DNA of 64,000 nt. It comes from Natronosalvus sp042663485 (GTDB taxonomy: Archaea; Halobacteriota; Halobacteria; Halobacteriales; Natrialbaceae). Every line of letters begins with the position of its first letter. The stretch's first letter is position 1. A program made the translations under genes and the position numbers. This document shows positions 17,923 through 26,821 of the stretch, one piece after another. The stretch lies in assembly GCA_042663485.1 (NCBI GenBank), contig JBHTAF010000001.1; one strand, 5' to 3'. The notes under the pieces are model-generated. The model was given only the letters and a program-made list of their open reading frames with translations, was not told the origin of the DNA and did not search any database.

Positions 17923-19264
17923 AGACGAACTCCTCGAGCAACTCACGGAGGACATCCTCGCGTACGTGATGCAGGGGTCCTTTCCCGAGCGCGAGCTCGC
18001 CCGGTCGATCAAGCCGGAGCAGTTGGACGAGCGCTTCGAGGAGTACGAACTCTTGCTCGACCTCCACTTCATTCTGCAAGACGATGTCGTCGACTTCGTC
18101 AGGGAGCTTCCGGAGCACCTTCGAAGCATCCGAACGGAGACAAGAACGACGTCTCGGACGAGACGAGGGACCGTCGACGGTCGGATCAACTGGGGTGCGA
18201 CCCTGAAGAAGCGGTACGCTGAACATCCGCGGGATGCATCGATCTTCGTCTGCGACAACCGCTCCGAGAACTACGACATCCCGGAAAACCTCGTCCTCAA
18301 ACGGCTCATATCCGTTATTCATCGTACGGTCCGTGAGTCCGAGGAGTATCTTCGAGCGAACTACGATTGGGTAAGCGAAACGTGGCGTGCTAACGGAGAT
18401 CTGATCGACGAACTACAGCGAATCGTCGAGCGGAACGTCCACGTCCGACGGATCCGCGAACCCGATGCATACGAGCCCACGGAGCGAATGCTTACGGCGG
18501 CCGCTGACTCGCGCCACGAGGTGTACCGAAATGCGGCGTCTCTCCTCAGGGCTAGACGACGGCTTTTCCGCGGTGAAGCCGACGAAATACATCGGCTGCT
18601 CGAAGAAACTGCCATCGCGCCGGACGATGAGAACACGCTCTTCGAGCTATTCGTCCTGTTTCGTTTCGTCGCAACTATCGAGGACCTTCGGGAAAGCCAA
18701 CCGCAGTTCCAGACGATTGCGACTGACCGCCAGGAGGTCGCCAGGTTCGAGGGTGAGAAGGAGGTCGTCCTCTATCACGACAATTCCGCTCGTGACCGTG
18801 AGTTGTCCTTCGTCGCAGTGCCAGACGAAGAAGATGAGAAACATTCCCGATCCGATAAAGTCCAGCTGGTGGCACAGGATATAGCGAGCAACTACTTCGG
18901 AAAGGACTACCGCAATCAAACCGGGCGTCCCGACGTTATCGTCCTCGAGATTATCTCCGAGGATGGCAATGAGCACGAGTACCTGATTACGGAGGTGAAA
19001 AACAGCATCAACGAGGACACAATCCGTCGAGGGATCAAGGAAACCCTCGAGTACCTCGCGTTCCTCCGCGTCAACAAGGAGTATGTCTTCGGACGAGAGG
19101 GTAGTAACGTCTTTGGCTCCGGTTGGAACGGGGTTCTTGTTGTACAAGATCTAAACGACGAAACAGCCACCCTCGATGAGCAATCCGGTCGCGAAATCGC
19201 TATCCTTCAGGCTTCGGAGTTGAATGAGGGGTTGAAGCGGATACTCAGTGAAATCGTGTTGTGA
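17915..19264 (+). CDS. mcrC: McrC-like nuclease subunit, PD-(D/E)xK
   Basis: 449 residues starting inside the 3' end of the McrB-type gene (8-base overlap), so translation is coupled. The N-terminal two thirds are helical, as in McrC-like/DUF2357 proteins, with an FELFVLFRFV segment typical of the region before the catalytic core. The C-terminal nuclease core is visible as RPDVIVLEI (Asp about 340) and EYLITEVKN (Glu-x-Lys about 360-362). With the preceding AAA+ protein it forms a type IV-like restriction system cutting foreign DNA that carries modified bases. No methyltransferase accompanies it, as expected for type IV. Confidence 0.83.
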   Translation: MNKDELLEQLTEDILAYVMQGSFPERELARSIKPEQLDERFEEYELLLDLHFILQDDVVDFVRELPEHLRSIRTETRTTSRTRRGTVDGRINWGATLKKRYAEHPRDASIFVCDNRSENYDIPENLVLKRLISVIHRTVRESEEYLRANYDWVSETWRANGDLIDELQRIVERNVHVRRIREPDAYEPTERMLTAAADSRHEVYRNAASLLRARRRLFRGEADEIHRLLEETAIAPDDENTLFELFVLFRFVATIEDLRESQPQFQTIATDRQEVARFEGEKEVVLYHDNSARDRELSFVAVPDEEDEKHSRSDKVQLVAQDIASNYFGKDYRNQTGRPDVIVLEIISEDGNEHEYLITEVKNSINEDTIRRGIKETLEYLAFLRVNKEYVFGREGSNVFGSGWNGVLVVQDLNDETATLDEQSGREIAILQASELNEGLKRILSEIVL

Positions 19265-20602
19265 AGGCGTTCGAATCATCTCGGGTCGAAGCAGGTCTCC
19301 ACCACTGTTCTGCTGACCAACAAACCGATCGTCGTAGAACTCGGCCTAGGCACCTACTGGTAGAGTCGCCGGCGAGTACTGTTGATCTCTTCGGGTGCCA
19401 TCGCCCATCGTGAACGAGCCGGTTCGCTCACAATAATTGGGATAGGGTTGGTTGATCAAGACAGAGAGGACGTCCTGCATCGCCTGATAGAAAGATCCAT
19501 TCCTCCGGGAACGAATACTCCAGCGCAACCATTGTGGACTCTTTCCTATTAGGCATATGATTCCTATTAGGAATAAATTGGGAACGGTGAATGGGTTACC
19601 GTTCGTATCGGAGACGGGCTGACGGAGGTCACCGACCTCGAGAAGTACGGATCCGCACGTTACGCCCCTGTTACGTCCCATTGTCGAGTAATTCGGTCTA
19701 CTCCAAAACCGACCATGAACCGGTTGATAGCACTGGCCCTGCTCCGGAGCAGCTGACAGTATAGTATCCGAATGCTACCACCAATTCCGATAGCCGAATT
19801 TCACCATCTCGACCGACTAGGAATGCGGTTTTGCTTGCGTGTCATCAATAGTCTTCGTCACCAATTCCGCCACTTCGCCTAGCGAATTTGCCCGGTGACG
19901 CGAAAGAGAAAAGAACTCAGCGAAAAACAGTCCACCGACCGGCCGAAAACCGAGGGAGGCAACCGATCAGTTGGTCTTCCCGACCATCCCGTTCGGACTA
20001 TAATCCAAGTTCCACCAGATCGACCGACGGAAATGCCCAAATTGGGCCGATTCGTAGTAGTCGCATGTGACGTACAAACCCGACGACTGAACCCGGCCGT
20101 TGGCTCTGTTCGCCTGACCAACAGTAGATCCGACTCAGAGACCGATGCATCAACCGAGAATAGAGACCGGCCGCCGGCCCCGGGAACCGAGACCGACGCG
20201 ATCGGTTAAAACGGGGTGTAACCCCAGCAATAACATCGATCGAGCATCACTGTTTGTGAGTATTCGATTCTTCTCGAGAGCGTCCACTCACCATTCATGT
20301 AGATTCGATCGGTCCAGATGCAATCGCAGCTCCGGGGCAGTGTGTGGCAGCCAGCTCAATGTGATCGTCGTGGAATCACTAAACAGTCGAATTTCGCCAT
20401 TGGATTGGCCGAATTCCACCAATCAATGGTACAAAGAACTGGAAATCAGCCCACTCGACCGCGCGCGAGATATTATCTCAATAATAAGATATTATTCAAA
20501 TAATTATTAGAAGGAACAATATATTTCACCGGTTCGTCCAATTTTGTGTTCACCATTGGAACCACCATTACCCCTCCGCTTGTTAGCGGTTTTCACCAAC
20601 CC
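19265..20602. other. Long non-coding stretch rich in dyads and AT-rich patches
   Basis: About 1.3 kb with several spurious frames but none with convincing protein character. It contains TTCCTATTAGG twice (19543-19553 and 19561-19571, the second inside the palindrome TTCCTATTAGGAA); GAACGGT/ACCGTTC arms (19582-19588, 19598-19604); CACCAATTCCG near 19779 and 19859; a dyad ACCAATCAATGGT (20418-20430); and a strongly AT-rich patch (about 20466-20512). Candidate functions are regulatory DNA of the RHH-integrase operon, a recombination or replication site, or decayed genes. Confidence 0.5.
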
Positions 20603-20627
20603 ACCAATTAAATGGTCCGCTTATATA
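20603..20627 (+). promoter_or_regulatory. Operator-like dyad plus TATA box of the RHH-integrase operon
   Basis: ACCAATTAAATGGT (20603-20616) is a near-perfect palindrome directly upstream of CTTATATA (20620-20627), which lies about 25 bases before the ATG at 20650. A related dyad, ACCAATCAATGGT, lies at 20418-20430. The position fits autorepression by the RHH protein encoded immediately downstream. This is inferred from position and symmetry. Confidence 0.45.
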
Positions 20628-20649
20628 CCATGAGTTGAACGTCGGGTGC

Positions 20650-20859
20650 ATGGGAAAACCCCAAACGAAGCCGGTCTCCGGCCGGGTCCCGACCGACGTC
20701 GCCCAGCGACTCGAGCGGGCCGCCGACGAGACTGGTCTTACGAAATCGAAGCTTGTCGCCCGTGCAGTAGAGTACTACGTCGACGAAAATCCGGATCGAA
20801 TCATGGAGTTCTATCCGGACGGATCGCTCGCTGCGTTCGTCGAGGAATTATGCCAATGA
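20650..20859 (+). CDS. Ribbon-helix-helix (CopG-type) DNA-binding protein
   Basis: 69 residues from ATG 20650 (an upstream TTG at 20635 is less likely). The fold is clear: strand KPVSGRVPTDVAQRLERAADETG, helix turn LTKSKLVARAVEYYVDENP, then a short acidic tail. Such proteins bind DNA as dimers through the strand. The stop overlaps the start of the integrase (ATGA at 20856-20859), so the two are cotranslated. A small RHH partner ahead of a tyrosine integrase often acts as regulator or directionality factor, which I propose here by inference. Confidence 0.85.
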   Translation: MGKPQTKPVSGRVPTDVAQRLERAADETGLTKSKLVARAVEYYVDENPDRIMEFYPDGSLAAFVEELCQ

Positions 20860-21965
20860 GTCAGACAAATCACGTCCCCACGATCGTCGAGGAGTCGGAT
20901 GCCGAGCGGTTGCTCCGACAGCTCCACGAAGCGACGGAGACGAGCCTCGAGCCGATCGAACCGGTGAAAGCTCTCGGACTCTACCTCGAAGACAAGGCGC
21001 GCGACTGTCGACAGTCGACGGTCGACGCGCACCGATCCCGGCTCGGCTTCTTCGTCGACTGGTGTCACGAGCGCGACCTCGAGAACTGCAACGACTTGAC
21101 CGCCCGCGACCTCCACGAGTATCGCGTCTGGCGACGAGAAGATCTCAACGTCGTAAGTGAGAAGACACAGATGGACACGTTGCGCGTCTTCGTCGAGTGG
21201 TGTGAAACGATCAACGCGGTCGAGTCCGGTCTCTTCAAGAAGGTCAAATCTCCAGCGATCCCCGACGGCGAAAACGCCCGCGAGACGGTCATCCACGCCG
21301 ACCGTGCTCGAACGATCCTCGAGCACCTCGGGAAGTACGAGTACGCCTCGACCGAGCACGCCGTCTGGCTCGTCCTGTTCGAGACGGGGATGCGAATGGG
21401 AGCCGCTCGAGCCCTCGACGTCGTAGACTACCGATGTGACGCCGAGGTGCCCCACCTGACCGTCGTCCACCGACCGGAGACCGACAGCCCGATCAAGAAT
21501 GGCGCTCGAGGCGAGCGTCGAGTCGGGCTCTCCGACGAGGCGTGCGAGGTACTCGACGACTACCTCGAGCACCAGCGGTCCGACGTGACCGACCAGCACG
21601 ACCGGGTGCCGCTACTCGCTACCGCACAGGGTCGAATCGCCAAGTCGACGATTCGAAAGTACGTCTACAAGTGGTCACGACCATGCCTCGTTGGTCTCGA
21701 GTGTCCACACGATTGAGATCCAGATGAATGCAGCGCGGCTACCGATCTCGATAGGGCGTCGAAGTGTCCCTCGAGCGTGACGCCCCACCCGATCCGTCGA
21801 GGGTACATCACGCAACTCTTCCGGTCCGGCGTCGACGTACAGGTCGTGAGCGAGCGATGTAACGTCTCACCGGCGATCATCGACGAGCATTACGATGTTC
21901 GGTCGGAGGAGGACAAAATGCGCCAGCGCCAGGAGGTATTGCGTCGGTCGCTTCTGGAGGAGTAA
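20856..21965 (+). pseudogene. Tyrosine recombinase interrupted by one in-frame TGA
   Basis: Starts at ATG 20856 (or 20850), coupled to the RHH gene. It is a full-length integrase of about 369 codons: SAM-like N-domain (ALGLYLEDKARDCRQSTVDAHR), catalytic Arg in GMRMGAARALD, HPIRRGYITQLF and DEHYDV with the tyrosine. The single defect is TGA at 21714-21716, where the paralogue at 38438-39451 has Arg in the same CPHxRDP context. CGA to TGA is a one-base transition. The remaining 83 codons are intact and in frame, so the loss is recent, or the stop is read through. It reads toward the repeat array that begins 60 bases later. Confidence 0.85.
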
Positions 21966-22024
21966 TCGGGGGATTGGGGAAGAACGGCTCTGTTGAAACA
22001 TTTGATTAGTGATATATTTCAGAA

Positions 22025-22110
22025 GTCGTGCTGAATACAGAGCGCGAATGTTGCACAGGCTGAGGAAGGATCAATGCGGAAGGTTGAACGCTCAGTATAG
22101 GTCAAGGAGG
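22025..22110 (+). repeat. Array repeat copy A (right arm and tail only)
   Basis: Right arm GTGCTGAATACAGAGCGCG continuing to ttgcac (22028-22056), then the tail shared with other copies (gatcaatg...gctcagtataggt). The left arm is absent; instead unrelated AT-rich sequence precedes it. Lying right after the integrase, it could correspond to an attI-like entry site. Confidence 0.7.
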
Positions 22111-22225
22111 TAACGGAGCGATGGCCGGTCTGTTCGAAAGGTATCAGAGACCGCGTGCGAAATGTAGAGGTTGGTACTTGACAGAGGAAACCCGCCAGGA
22201 TTAACAAAAATGGCTATCCGACCAA

Positions 22226-23200
22226 TCAGAGAATACCCAGGATCCACCGAGCAACTTCAGAGGTGGCGAACAAGGCGCCTTCCAAACGAGAGAGTACTCT
22301 CCCCGTCCAGAGGGCAGTGATCATCAGTAGAACGATTCCAGTGAGCCATGCCAGAGTCTCCAGTGCCGCGCCGCTCATCACGAGTGGGCGAACGACCGCT
22401 GCTACGCCCATGATTCCCGTGATGTTGTAGATGTTGCTGCCAACGACGTTGCCGACCGAGACGCCGAGGCTCCCCCGTTGGATAGCCACCAGCGAAACGG
22501 CGAACTCCGGTGTCGAGGTTCCTGCGGCGACGATCGTTCCGCCGATGACCCATTCGGAGATGCCGACGCCGCGGGCTAACTCCGAGGCGGCCAGTACCAT
22601 ATAGTCGCCGCTCACCAGTACCAGCGCTAACCCGCCCACGAGAAACACGATGTCTCGTCCACGAAAGGTCACCTGTTCGGTCACTCGGCGGGTCACTCCT
22701 TCTTCTCCGAGCGACTGATTAGTTGGCCCGTTCGGTTCTGTGTGGTTGGCTCGGAGCAAATAGGCTGTGTAGGTGACAAACAGTCCTACTAAGAGTGCAC
22801 CTTCGGCCCTCGAAAGCTGGAGGTCGAACAGGGCAATTCCACCGATGAGAGTGCTCGCTAGCAGAGCAGCGCCATCACGATGGACGAGTGATTCCCCAAT
22901 CGGGATCACTTTCAACAGAGAAACCACACCAAGGATGAATGCTAGATTGTAAATGTTTGAGCCAAGGACGTTTGCGACTGCGATGTCACCCGACCCCTTG
23001 AACGCGGCATCGACCGAGACCACGAGCTCTGGTGTCGATGTCCCCATTGCCACGATCGTCAGTCCGATTATGAGGTCCGGGAGGCCGAACCGTCGAGCCA
23101 ATCGAACGACAGCATCGACTAAGAGCCCCGCGCCAATCCACAGGCCCAGAACTGAGAAGAAGACGACGCCTATTTGAACGGCTACGCCACCTTGAACCAT
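22226..23200 (-). CDS. Calcium/sodium antiporter (CaCA family, YrbG-like)
   Basis: 324 residues from ATG 23200. Two alpha-repeats define the family: GTSTPELVVSVDAA...GSNIYNLAF (about 53-88) and GTSTPEFAVSLVAI...GSNIYNITG (about 225-260), each inside a five-helix half, giving ten membrane helices. Both acidic transport residues (Glu in TPE) are present, so the protein is probably functional. It exchanges Ca2+ for Na+ across the membrane. It is the only gene of the first cassette, on the strand opposite to the repeats, with its promoter between 23201 and copy B. Confidence 0.93.
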   Translation of the reverse strand: MVQGGVAVQIGVVFFSVLGLWIGAGLLVDAVVRLARRFGLPDLIIGLTIVAMGTSTPELVVSVDAAFKGSGDIAVANVLGSNIYNLAFILGVVSLLKVIPIGESLVHRDGAALLASTLIGGIALFDLQLSRAEGALLVGLFVTYTAYLLRANHTEPNGPTNQSLGEEGVTRRVTEQVTFRGRDIVFLVGGLALVLVSGDYMVLAASELARGVGISEWVIGGTIVAAGTSTPEFAVSLVAIQRGSLGVSVGNVVGSNIYNITGIMGVAAVVRPLVMSGAALETLAWLTGIVLLMITALWTGRVLSRLEGALFATSEVARWILGIL

Positions 23201-23367
23201 CGTACCGGTATTCCGTTGATCAGCTAATCAATGTTGGGTGCCCGGTCTTTCCCCGCTGTCTCCTGCGATAATACTCCATATACGCCCTTGTTCAGCGCGA
23301 CCGTGGTAACATCTCCAGCAGATGGTAGAAGTCTCAGTGCTCGATTCGCACGTCTACTGAGCGAGTC

Positions 23368-23488
23368 GTTCACCGATTTCGGTGTGAAACAAACGTACTG
23401 TCGTGCTGAACTCATCCTCTGTATTCAGCACGCCAATTTTTGACAGTGACCCGATAATTCGATCACGATTTGCTGAATACACAGCGCG
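23368..23488 (+). repeat. Array repeat copy B, left part (interrupted by IS)
   Basis: Leader gttcaccgatttcggtgtga, left arm TCGTGCTGAACTCATCCTCT...CAGCACG (23401-23433), spacer, and the start of the right arm TGCTGAATACACAGCGCG (23471-23488). The copy stops at the IS boundary and continues at 24423 with ggcgcgaat. Confidence 0.75.
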
Positions 23489-24422
23489 GGCCGTGTTTAG
23501 ACGCTAGTAATATTGCCTCTATGTCGGGATTTCTAGGGAATGAAGCGAGCACGGTCGGATGTGCACTCCAGACTGGCCCGCTTCACCGGACGATGCGTCG
23601 AATCATCTCAAAAAGCTGTCGGAAGTGATCCGAAAGAACCCCTCAGCAAAGGAAAAGATGGCTACGCTGGCTGGGTGATCGTGGCGATTCATGGCCTTCG
23701 AGAATACCTCGATCACTCCTATCGACAGTTGCTCGATGTACTTCGGAAATGCCCGATATCGTCGCCAAACTCGGCCTTTCACCGGATGAACTGCCGGACT
23801 TCACGACTGTTTGTGCTCGAAAACAAGCGCTCAAGATGCCAGTCTGGCGGACGCTGTTGCAGCTGTCGGCGGAACTATTCAATACCGGAGAGGTCCAGGC
23901 AATCGACTCGACCAGTATCGCTCATCGCTCGTCGAGCCATAACTACGCAAAACGTGTCAAAGGGATGTTTGAGTCGGTCAAAACCACTATTCTCGTAGAC
24001 TGTTCTACGCGAGCCATTCTCGATGTGCACTGCTCGATGAACCTACCACATGACACGCAAATCGCGTGGCAAGTCCTGAAAAGAAACCTCAGCACCGTGG
24101 AAACTGTCGTCTCTGACAAAGGGTTTGATTGGGATGAACTCCGGCAGATGCTGCGAAGCGAGGGGATTAGACCGGTAATCAAGCATCGTGAGTTCTACTC
24201 GCTCGACGCTGCGCACAATGCTCGGATTGATGATGAAACCTACCATCAACGGTCTATCGCCGAATCGATATTTTTCGCGTTGCGCAAGCGTTCCGGTTCA
24301 ACACTTAAGGCAAGAACGTGGTTTGGGCAGTTCTGAGAACTCGTCCTAAAGGCTGCCGTCAGAAACATCGAACAATCAACCAGGGCCTAACCCAGCTGAT
24401 TTCGCGCGTCTAAACAAGACCC
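23488..24422 (+). mobile_element. Degenerate IS5-type insertion sequence inside repeat copy B
   Basis: Ends are inverted repeats: GGGCCGTGTTTAGACGC at 23488-23504 and, as reverse complement, GGGTCTTGTTTAGACGC at 24406-24422. The element is about 935 bp and carries one broken transposase. It splits an array repeat, with GCGCG present on both sides of the insertion, so the repeat was there before the IS landed. Confidence 0.75.
23540..24390 (+). pseudogene. IS5-type (ISH) transposase, frameshift plus nonsense
   Basis: Two frames rebuild one DDE transposase. The N-terminal part (from 23540) contains GKDGYAGWVIVAIHGLREYL and ends RQLLDVLRK. The frame then shifts near 23745 to MPDIVAKLGLSPDELPDFTT..., through IDSTSIAHRSSSHNY (first Asp), VSDKGFDWDELR (second Asp) and QRSIAESIFFALRKRSG (Glu). 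A TGA at 24334-24336 interrupts TWFGQF-ELVLKAAVRN, probably from CGA, and the frame ends at 24390. The IS is therefore immobile on its own. Confidence 0.8.
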
Positions 24423-24475
24423 AAGGCGCGAATCGGGTACTTAACACCGGCAGAATGGTAGTGGTCGGTTCGACT
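24423..24475 (+). repeat. Array repeat copy B, right remainder after the IS
   Basis: Resumes the right arm as ggcgcgaat followed by a diverged tail with the ggtagtggtcg...gactcag block found after other copies. Together with 23368-23488 it reconstitutes a full repeat. Confidence 0.5.
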
Positions 24476-24616
24476 GACTCAGAGACGTGATCAACAAAGC
24501 AACGAGAGTCCTATATGAGCCCGATCGAGAAACGGGAGTCCACGCCCACAGCAACACAGTCACGTCCGTTTTATTTCAACAGAATTATTATCCGAGGTTG
24601 AATTGAGTAGCAGTCC

Positions 24617-25231
24617 ATGTCGGAGCAATCGGATTCTGAAACAGGTGGTCCAGCGGAGTGGTGGAACGGCGTATACGAGAGCGAGACCGTCCCTCCCTGG
24701 GATATTGGCAAGCCACAGCCAGCTCTCGTGAACGCCGTCGGGAGTGACGGATTATCCGGTCGCGTCCTTGATATTGGATGCGGAACTGGAATACATGCAC
24801 TCTGGGCAGCAACTAAGGGACACACAGCTGTGGGCATAGATTTCTCCAAAAAGGGGATCGAGCAAGCACAGAAGAACGCCGAAGAACGAGGGCTCAATGC
24901 GACGTTCCGAGTCGCAAATGCACTGGACTTTCCCAACGACATCGGAACGTTCGACACCGTGCTGGACAGTGGTCTGTTCCATGCGTTCCAGAGCGAAGAG
25001 CGTGAGGACTACGCATGCGAACTCGCCAATATCGTCTCAGTAGAGGGTCGTGTGTTCCTTGTCGGATTTGGTGCAGGTGCTCCGGAGGATGGAGGACCGA
25101 ACCCGCTCACTCCTGATGACGTATTCACCGCCTTTGCAAGAGAGTGGAACGTCCTGGAAACGCGGGAAGTAGCGTTCGAGACGCGCGAAACCTCGTTCCC
25201 AGGGTTACTCGCGATTATCGAGCGAGTCTGA
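24617..25231 (+). CDS. Class I SAM-dependent methyltransferase
   Basis: 204 residues from ATG 24617. The Rossmann SAM site is explicit: VLDIGCGTGIHALWAA (about 50-65), VGIDFSKKGIEQA (motif II), RVANALDFP and FDTVLDSGLFHAF. The N-terminal WWNGVYESETVPPWDIGKPQP resembles TehB/thiopurine-type small-molecule methyltransferases that take the substrate near a Trp-rich entry. The substrate is unknown. The gene is complete, follows the direction of the array and fills the cassette between copies B and C alone. Confidence 0.88.
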   Translation: MSEQSDSETGGPAEWWNGVYESETVPPWDIGKPQPALVNAVGSDGLSGRVLDIGCGTGIHALWAATKGHTAVGIDFSKKGIEQAQKNAEERGLNATFRVANALDFPNDIGTFDTVLDSGLFHAFQSEEREDYACELANIVSVEGRVFLVGFGAGAPEDGGPNPLTPDDVFTAFAREWNVLETREVAFETRETSFPGLLAIIERV

Positions 25232-25269
25232 GTGTTGGTGACCGGCACGCACTTTAGTCTGCCAGCGCA

Positions 25270-25425
25270 TTCACCTACTCGAAGGCGAAACAAACGAGAT
25301 TGCTGACTGCAACTTCTGAGTCGGTCACGTCGTTTCTGACAAAAATCGGATAGTTCATTCAGTGTGTGCTGAACTCAGGGCGCGAGTGCGGACTCGATGA
25401 AAGTAGATTATGGGGTGGTGATCGA
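25270..25425 (+). repeat. Array repeat copy C (left arm decayed)
   Basis: Leader ttcacctactcgaaggcgaa-acaaacga is conserved. The left arm is degenerate (about 25300-25330), the right arm reads TGTGCTGAACTCAGGGCGCG (about 25365-25384), and the tail ggggtggtgatcgatcagta matches other copies. Confidence 0.6.
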
Positions 25426-25498
25426 TCAGTACATATACGTATTGAGCACCCAAAGAGGTTTGTTACCACATAGCATAGTATCGCGCTATGAGGGAACG

Positions 25499-25890
25499 AT
25501 GAACGCAAACGGGACGGGGAATGGCGAGTGCGATAAGTCCGAGTCAGGGGGGCCATCTGACGCGAACCTCCACGAGGTGTCGCTCTCTCTCTCGACACGA
25601 TCCTATCGCTCCTGGCACATCATCAACGACGAGATCTCCTTCGCTATCTCATGGAGTCTCCTGACCAAACCCGCAGTCTCGAGGAGTGCGTTCACCACCT
25701 GACGAAACGAACCGGCGAACGTCCATCGCAGGACCAGGTGGAGGCGGTCCTCCATCACATTCACATCCCGAAACTGCGTGACTGTGGTGTTTGTGAGTAC
25801 GATCCCCGATTTCAGGAGATTCGCTACTGGGGCCACGACCATCTCGAAACCTGGCTCAACCGGATACAAGCCCACGAAGCAGACCCATAA
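25499..25890 (+). pseudogene. DUF7344-like winged-helix protein, frameshifted at a CT run
   Basis: The first frame begins at ATG 25499 (MNANGTGNGECDKSE...). The family core, LDTILSLLAHHQRRDLLRYL followed by MESPDQTRSLEECVHHL, is in another frame that has no start codon. The frames meet at the run CTCTCTCTCTC (25583-25593), so a two-base slippage explains the break. The C-terminus (RDCGVCEYDPRFQEIRYWG) is intact to 25890. Haloarchaeal DUF7344 proteins are small wHTH regulators often next to HalOD1 genes, as here. Because the lesion is in a dinucleotide repeat it may be reversible. Confidence 0.65.
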
Positions 25891-25907
25891 CAACCACTAT
25901 TTACATC

Positions 25908-26186
25908 ATGACGGACCAGCCTGAGAAGGGGATCATCCATCGAGAACTCGAGACCGACGCGGAGAATCCAGCGATACAGGTCGCGGAAGCCGTCGCTGAC
26001 ATCGAAGGGAAAGATGCGATCGACTTACCGAATGTGTATGACTGTGTCGATGGTGTCCTTAACCATATCTTCTCGAACCCACCAGCACCGGATGCACAAA
26101 TGCAGGTCGAGTTCAGCTATGAGAGCTACCGAATCACGATTGAACAGAACGGAAACACCAAGTTCGTAAAACTGGGTGATTCTTGA
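25908..26186 (+). CDS. HalOD1 output-domain protein
   Basis: 92 residues from ATG 25908, 17 bases after the wHTH gene, probably one operon. The HalOD1 pattern is present: IQVAEAVADIEGKDAIDLPNVYD...VDGVLNHIF, then the beta pair VEFSYESYRITIEQNG. HalOD1 is a haloarchaeal output module thought to act downstream of sensory or regulatory proteins. Its pairing with a DUF7344-type regulator is a recurring arrangement. No catalytic residues are evident. Confidence 0.85.
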   Translation: MTDQPEKGIIHRELETDAENPAIQVAEAVADIEGKDAIDLPNVYDCVDGVLNHIFSNPPAPDAQMQVEFSYESYRITIEQNGNTKFVKLGDS

Positions 26187-26319
26187 GAGTTGCCACTGTG
26201 GTTACTGGTATCACCTGCACCGAACGATTAAGCCGTATCCTACTCGCGCCAATTGACTGATTCAGAGATCAACTCAAAAATCACCGGTGAGGAGAGCGTG
26301 TCGGCAAATCTGGAGTTGA

Positions 26320-26650
26320 TTATTCTGTTGCTTGGAGAAATTCATCTAACGTATCGGTGAGTTCGTTAAAACCTGGTTTCCGTTGTGGTCCGCCGAGTAG
26401 CGGACAAGAACACATCCTTCTCATCGGTATGACGCGCCTTGTCAACTTGATTAACCCCTTTCCATATCCCTGTGACATCGACCTGCCCGTGTTCAGTATG
26501 CTCGTATGATTCACCTCGCTCTACTGCCCGGTCAGAGTCAGAACCAGGTAGATCATCAGATCCACCCCTTGAGGCTACTGGCACCGCTATCCACCTTGTC
26601 TCTTTTGTTCGTGCGGTAACAGCTCCACCTCTACTGACTGGTTGATTCAT
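26320..26650 (-). pseudogene. Possible frameshifted small gene
   Basis: One frame starts at ATG 26650 (MNQPVSRGGAVTARTKETRW) and runs to about 26400 with protein-like, charged sequence. In the overlapping frame the stretch LGGPQRKPGFNELTDTLDEF to stop 26320 looks like a native C-terminus. A frameshift near 26390-26400 would join them. The start lies within the first bases of copy D. No family recognised. It may be chance open sequence. Confidence 0.3.
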
Positions 26651-26818
26651 TGTCTTCCGGATGAAACAAACAATGCCGTCGTGCATAACTCGTCCTCTGC
26701 ATCTTGCATGAATTTTCTGACGGAAGAAGGATAGGTTAAACGAAGCGTGCGAGATACAAGGCGCGAATGTAGCACGAGATCCAGCTTGATTTGGAAAGTG
26801 GTGATCACCAGTACAGTG
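26640..26818 (+). repeat. Array repeat copy D
   Basis: Leader ggttgattcattgtcttccg-gatgaaacaaac, left arm GTCGTGCATAACTCGTCCTC...CTTGCATG (26678-26710), right arm GCGTGCGAGATACAAGGCGC...GCACGAG (26745-26778) and tail ttggaaagtggtgatcacca. The arms share the variant gcaagat/gcgagat instead of gctgaat. Confidence 0.8.
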
Positions 26819-26821
26819 TGC

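Noticed and set aside
19895..20209. Possible 104-residue gene in the gap before the RHH gene
   Set aside because: Pro/Arg/Thr-rich, no hydrophobic core and no clear promoter or ribosome site.
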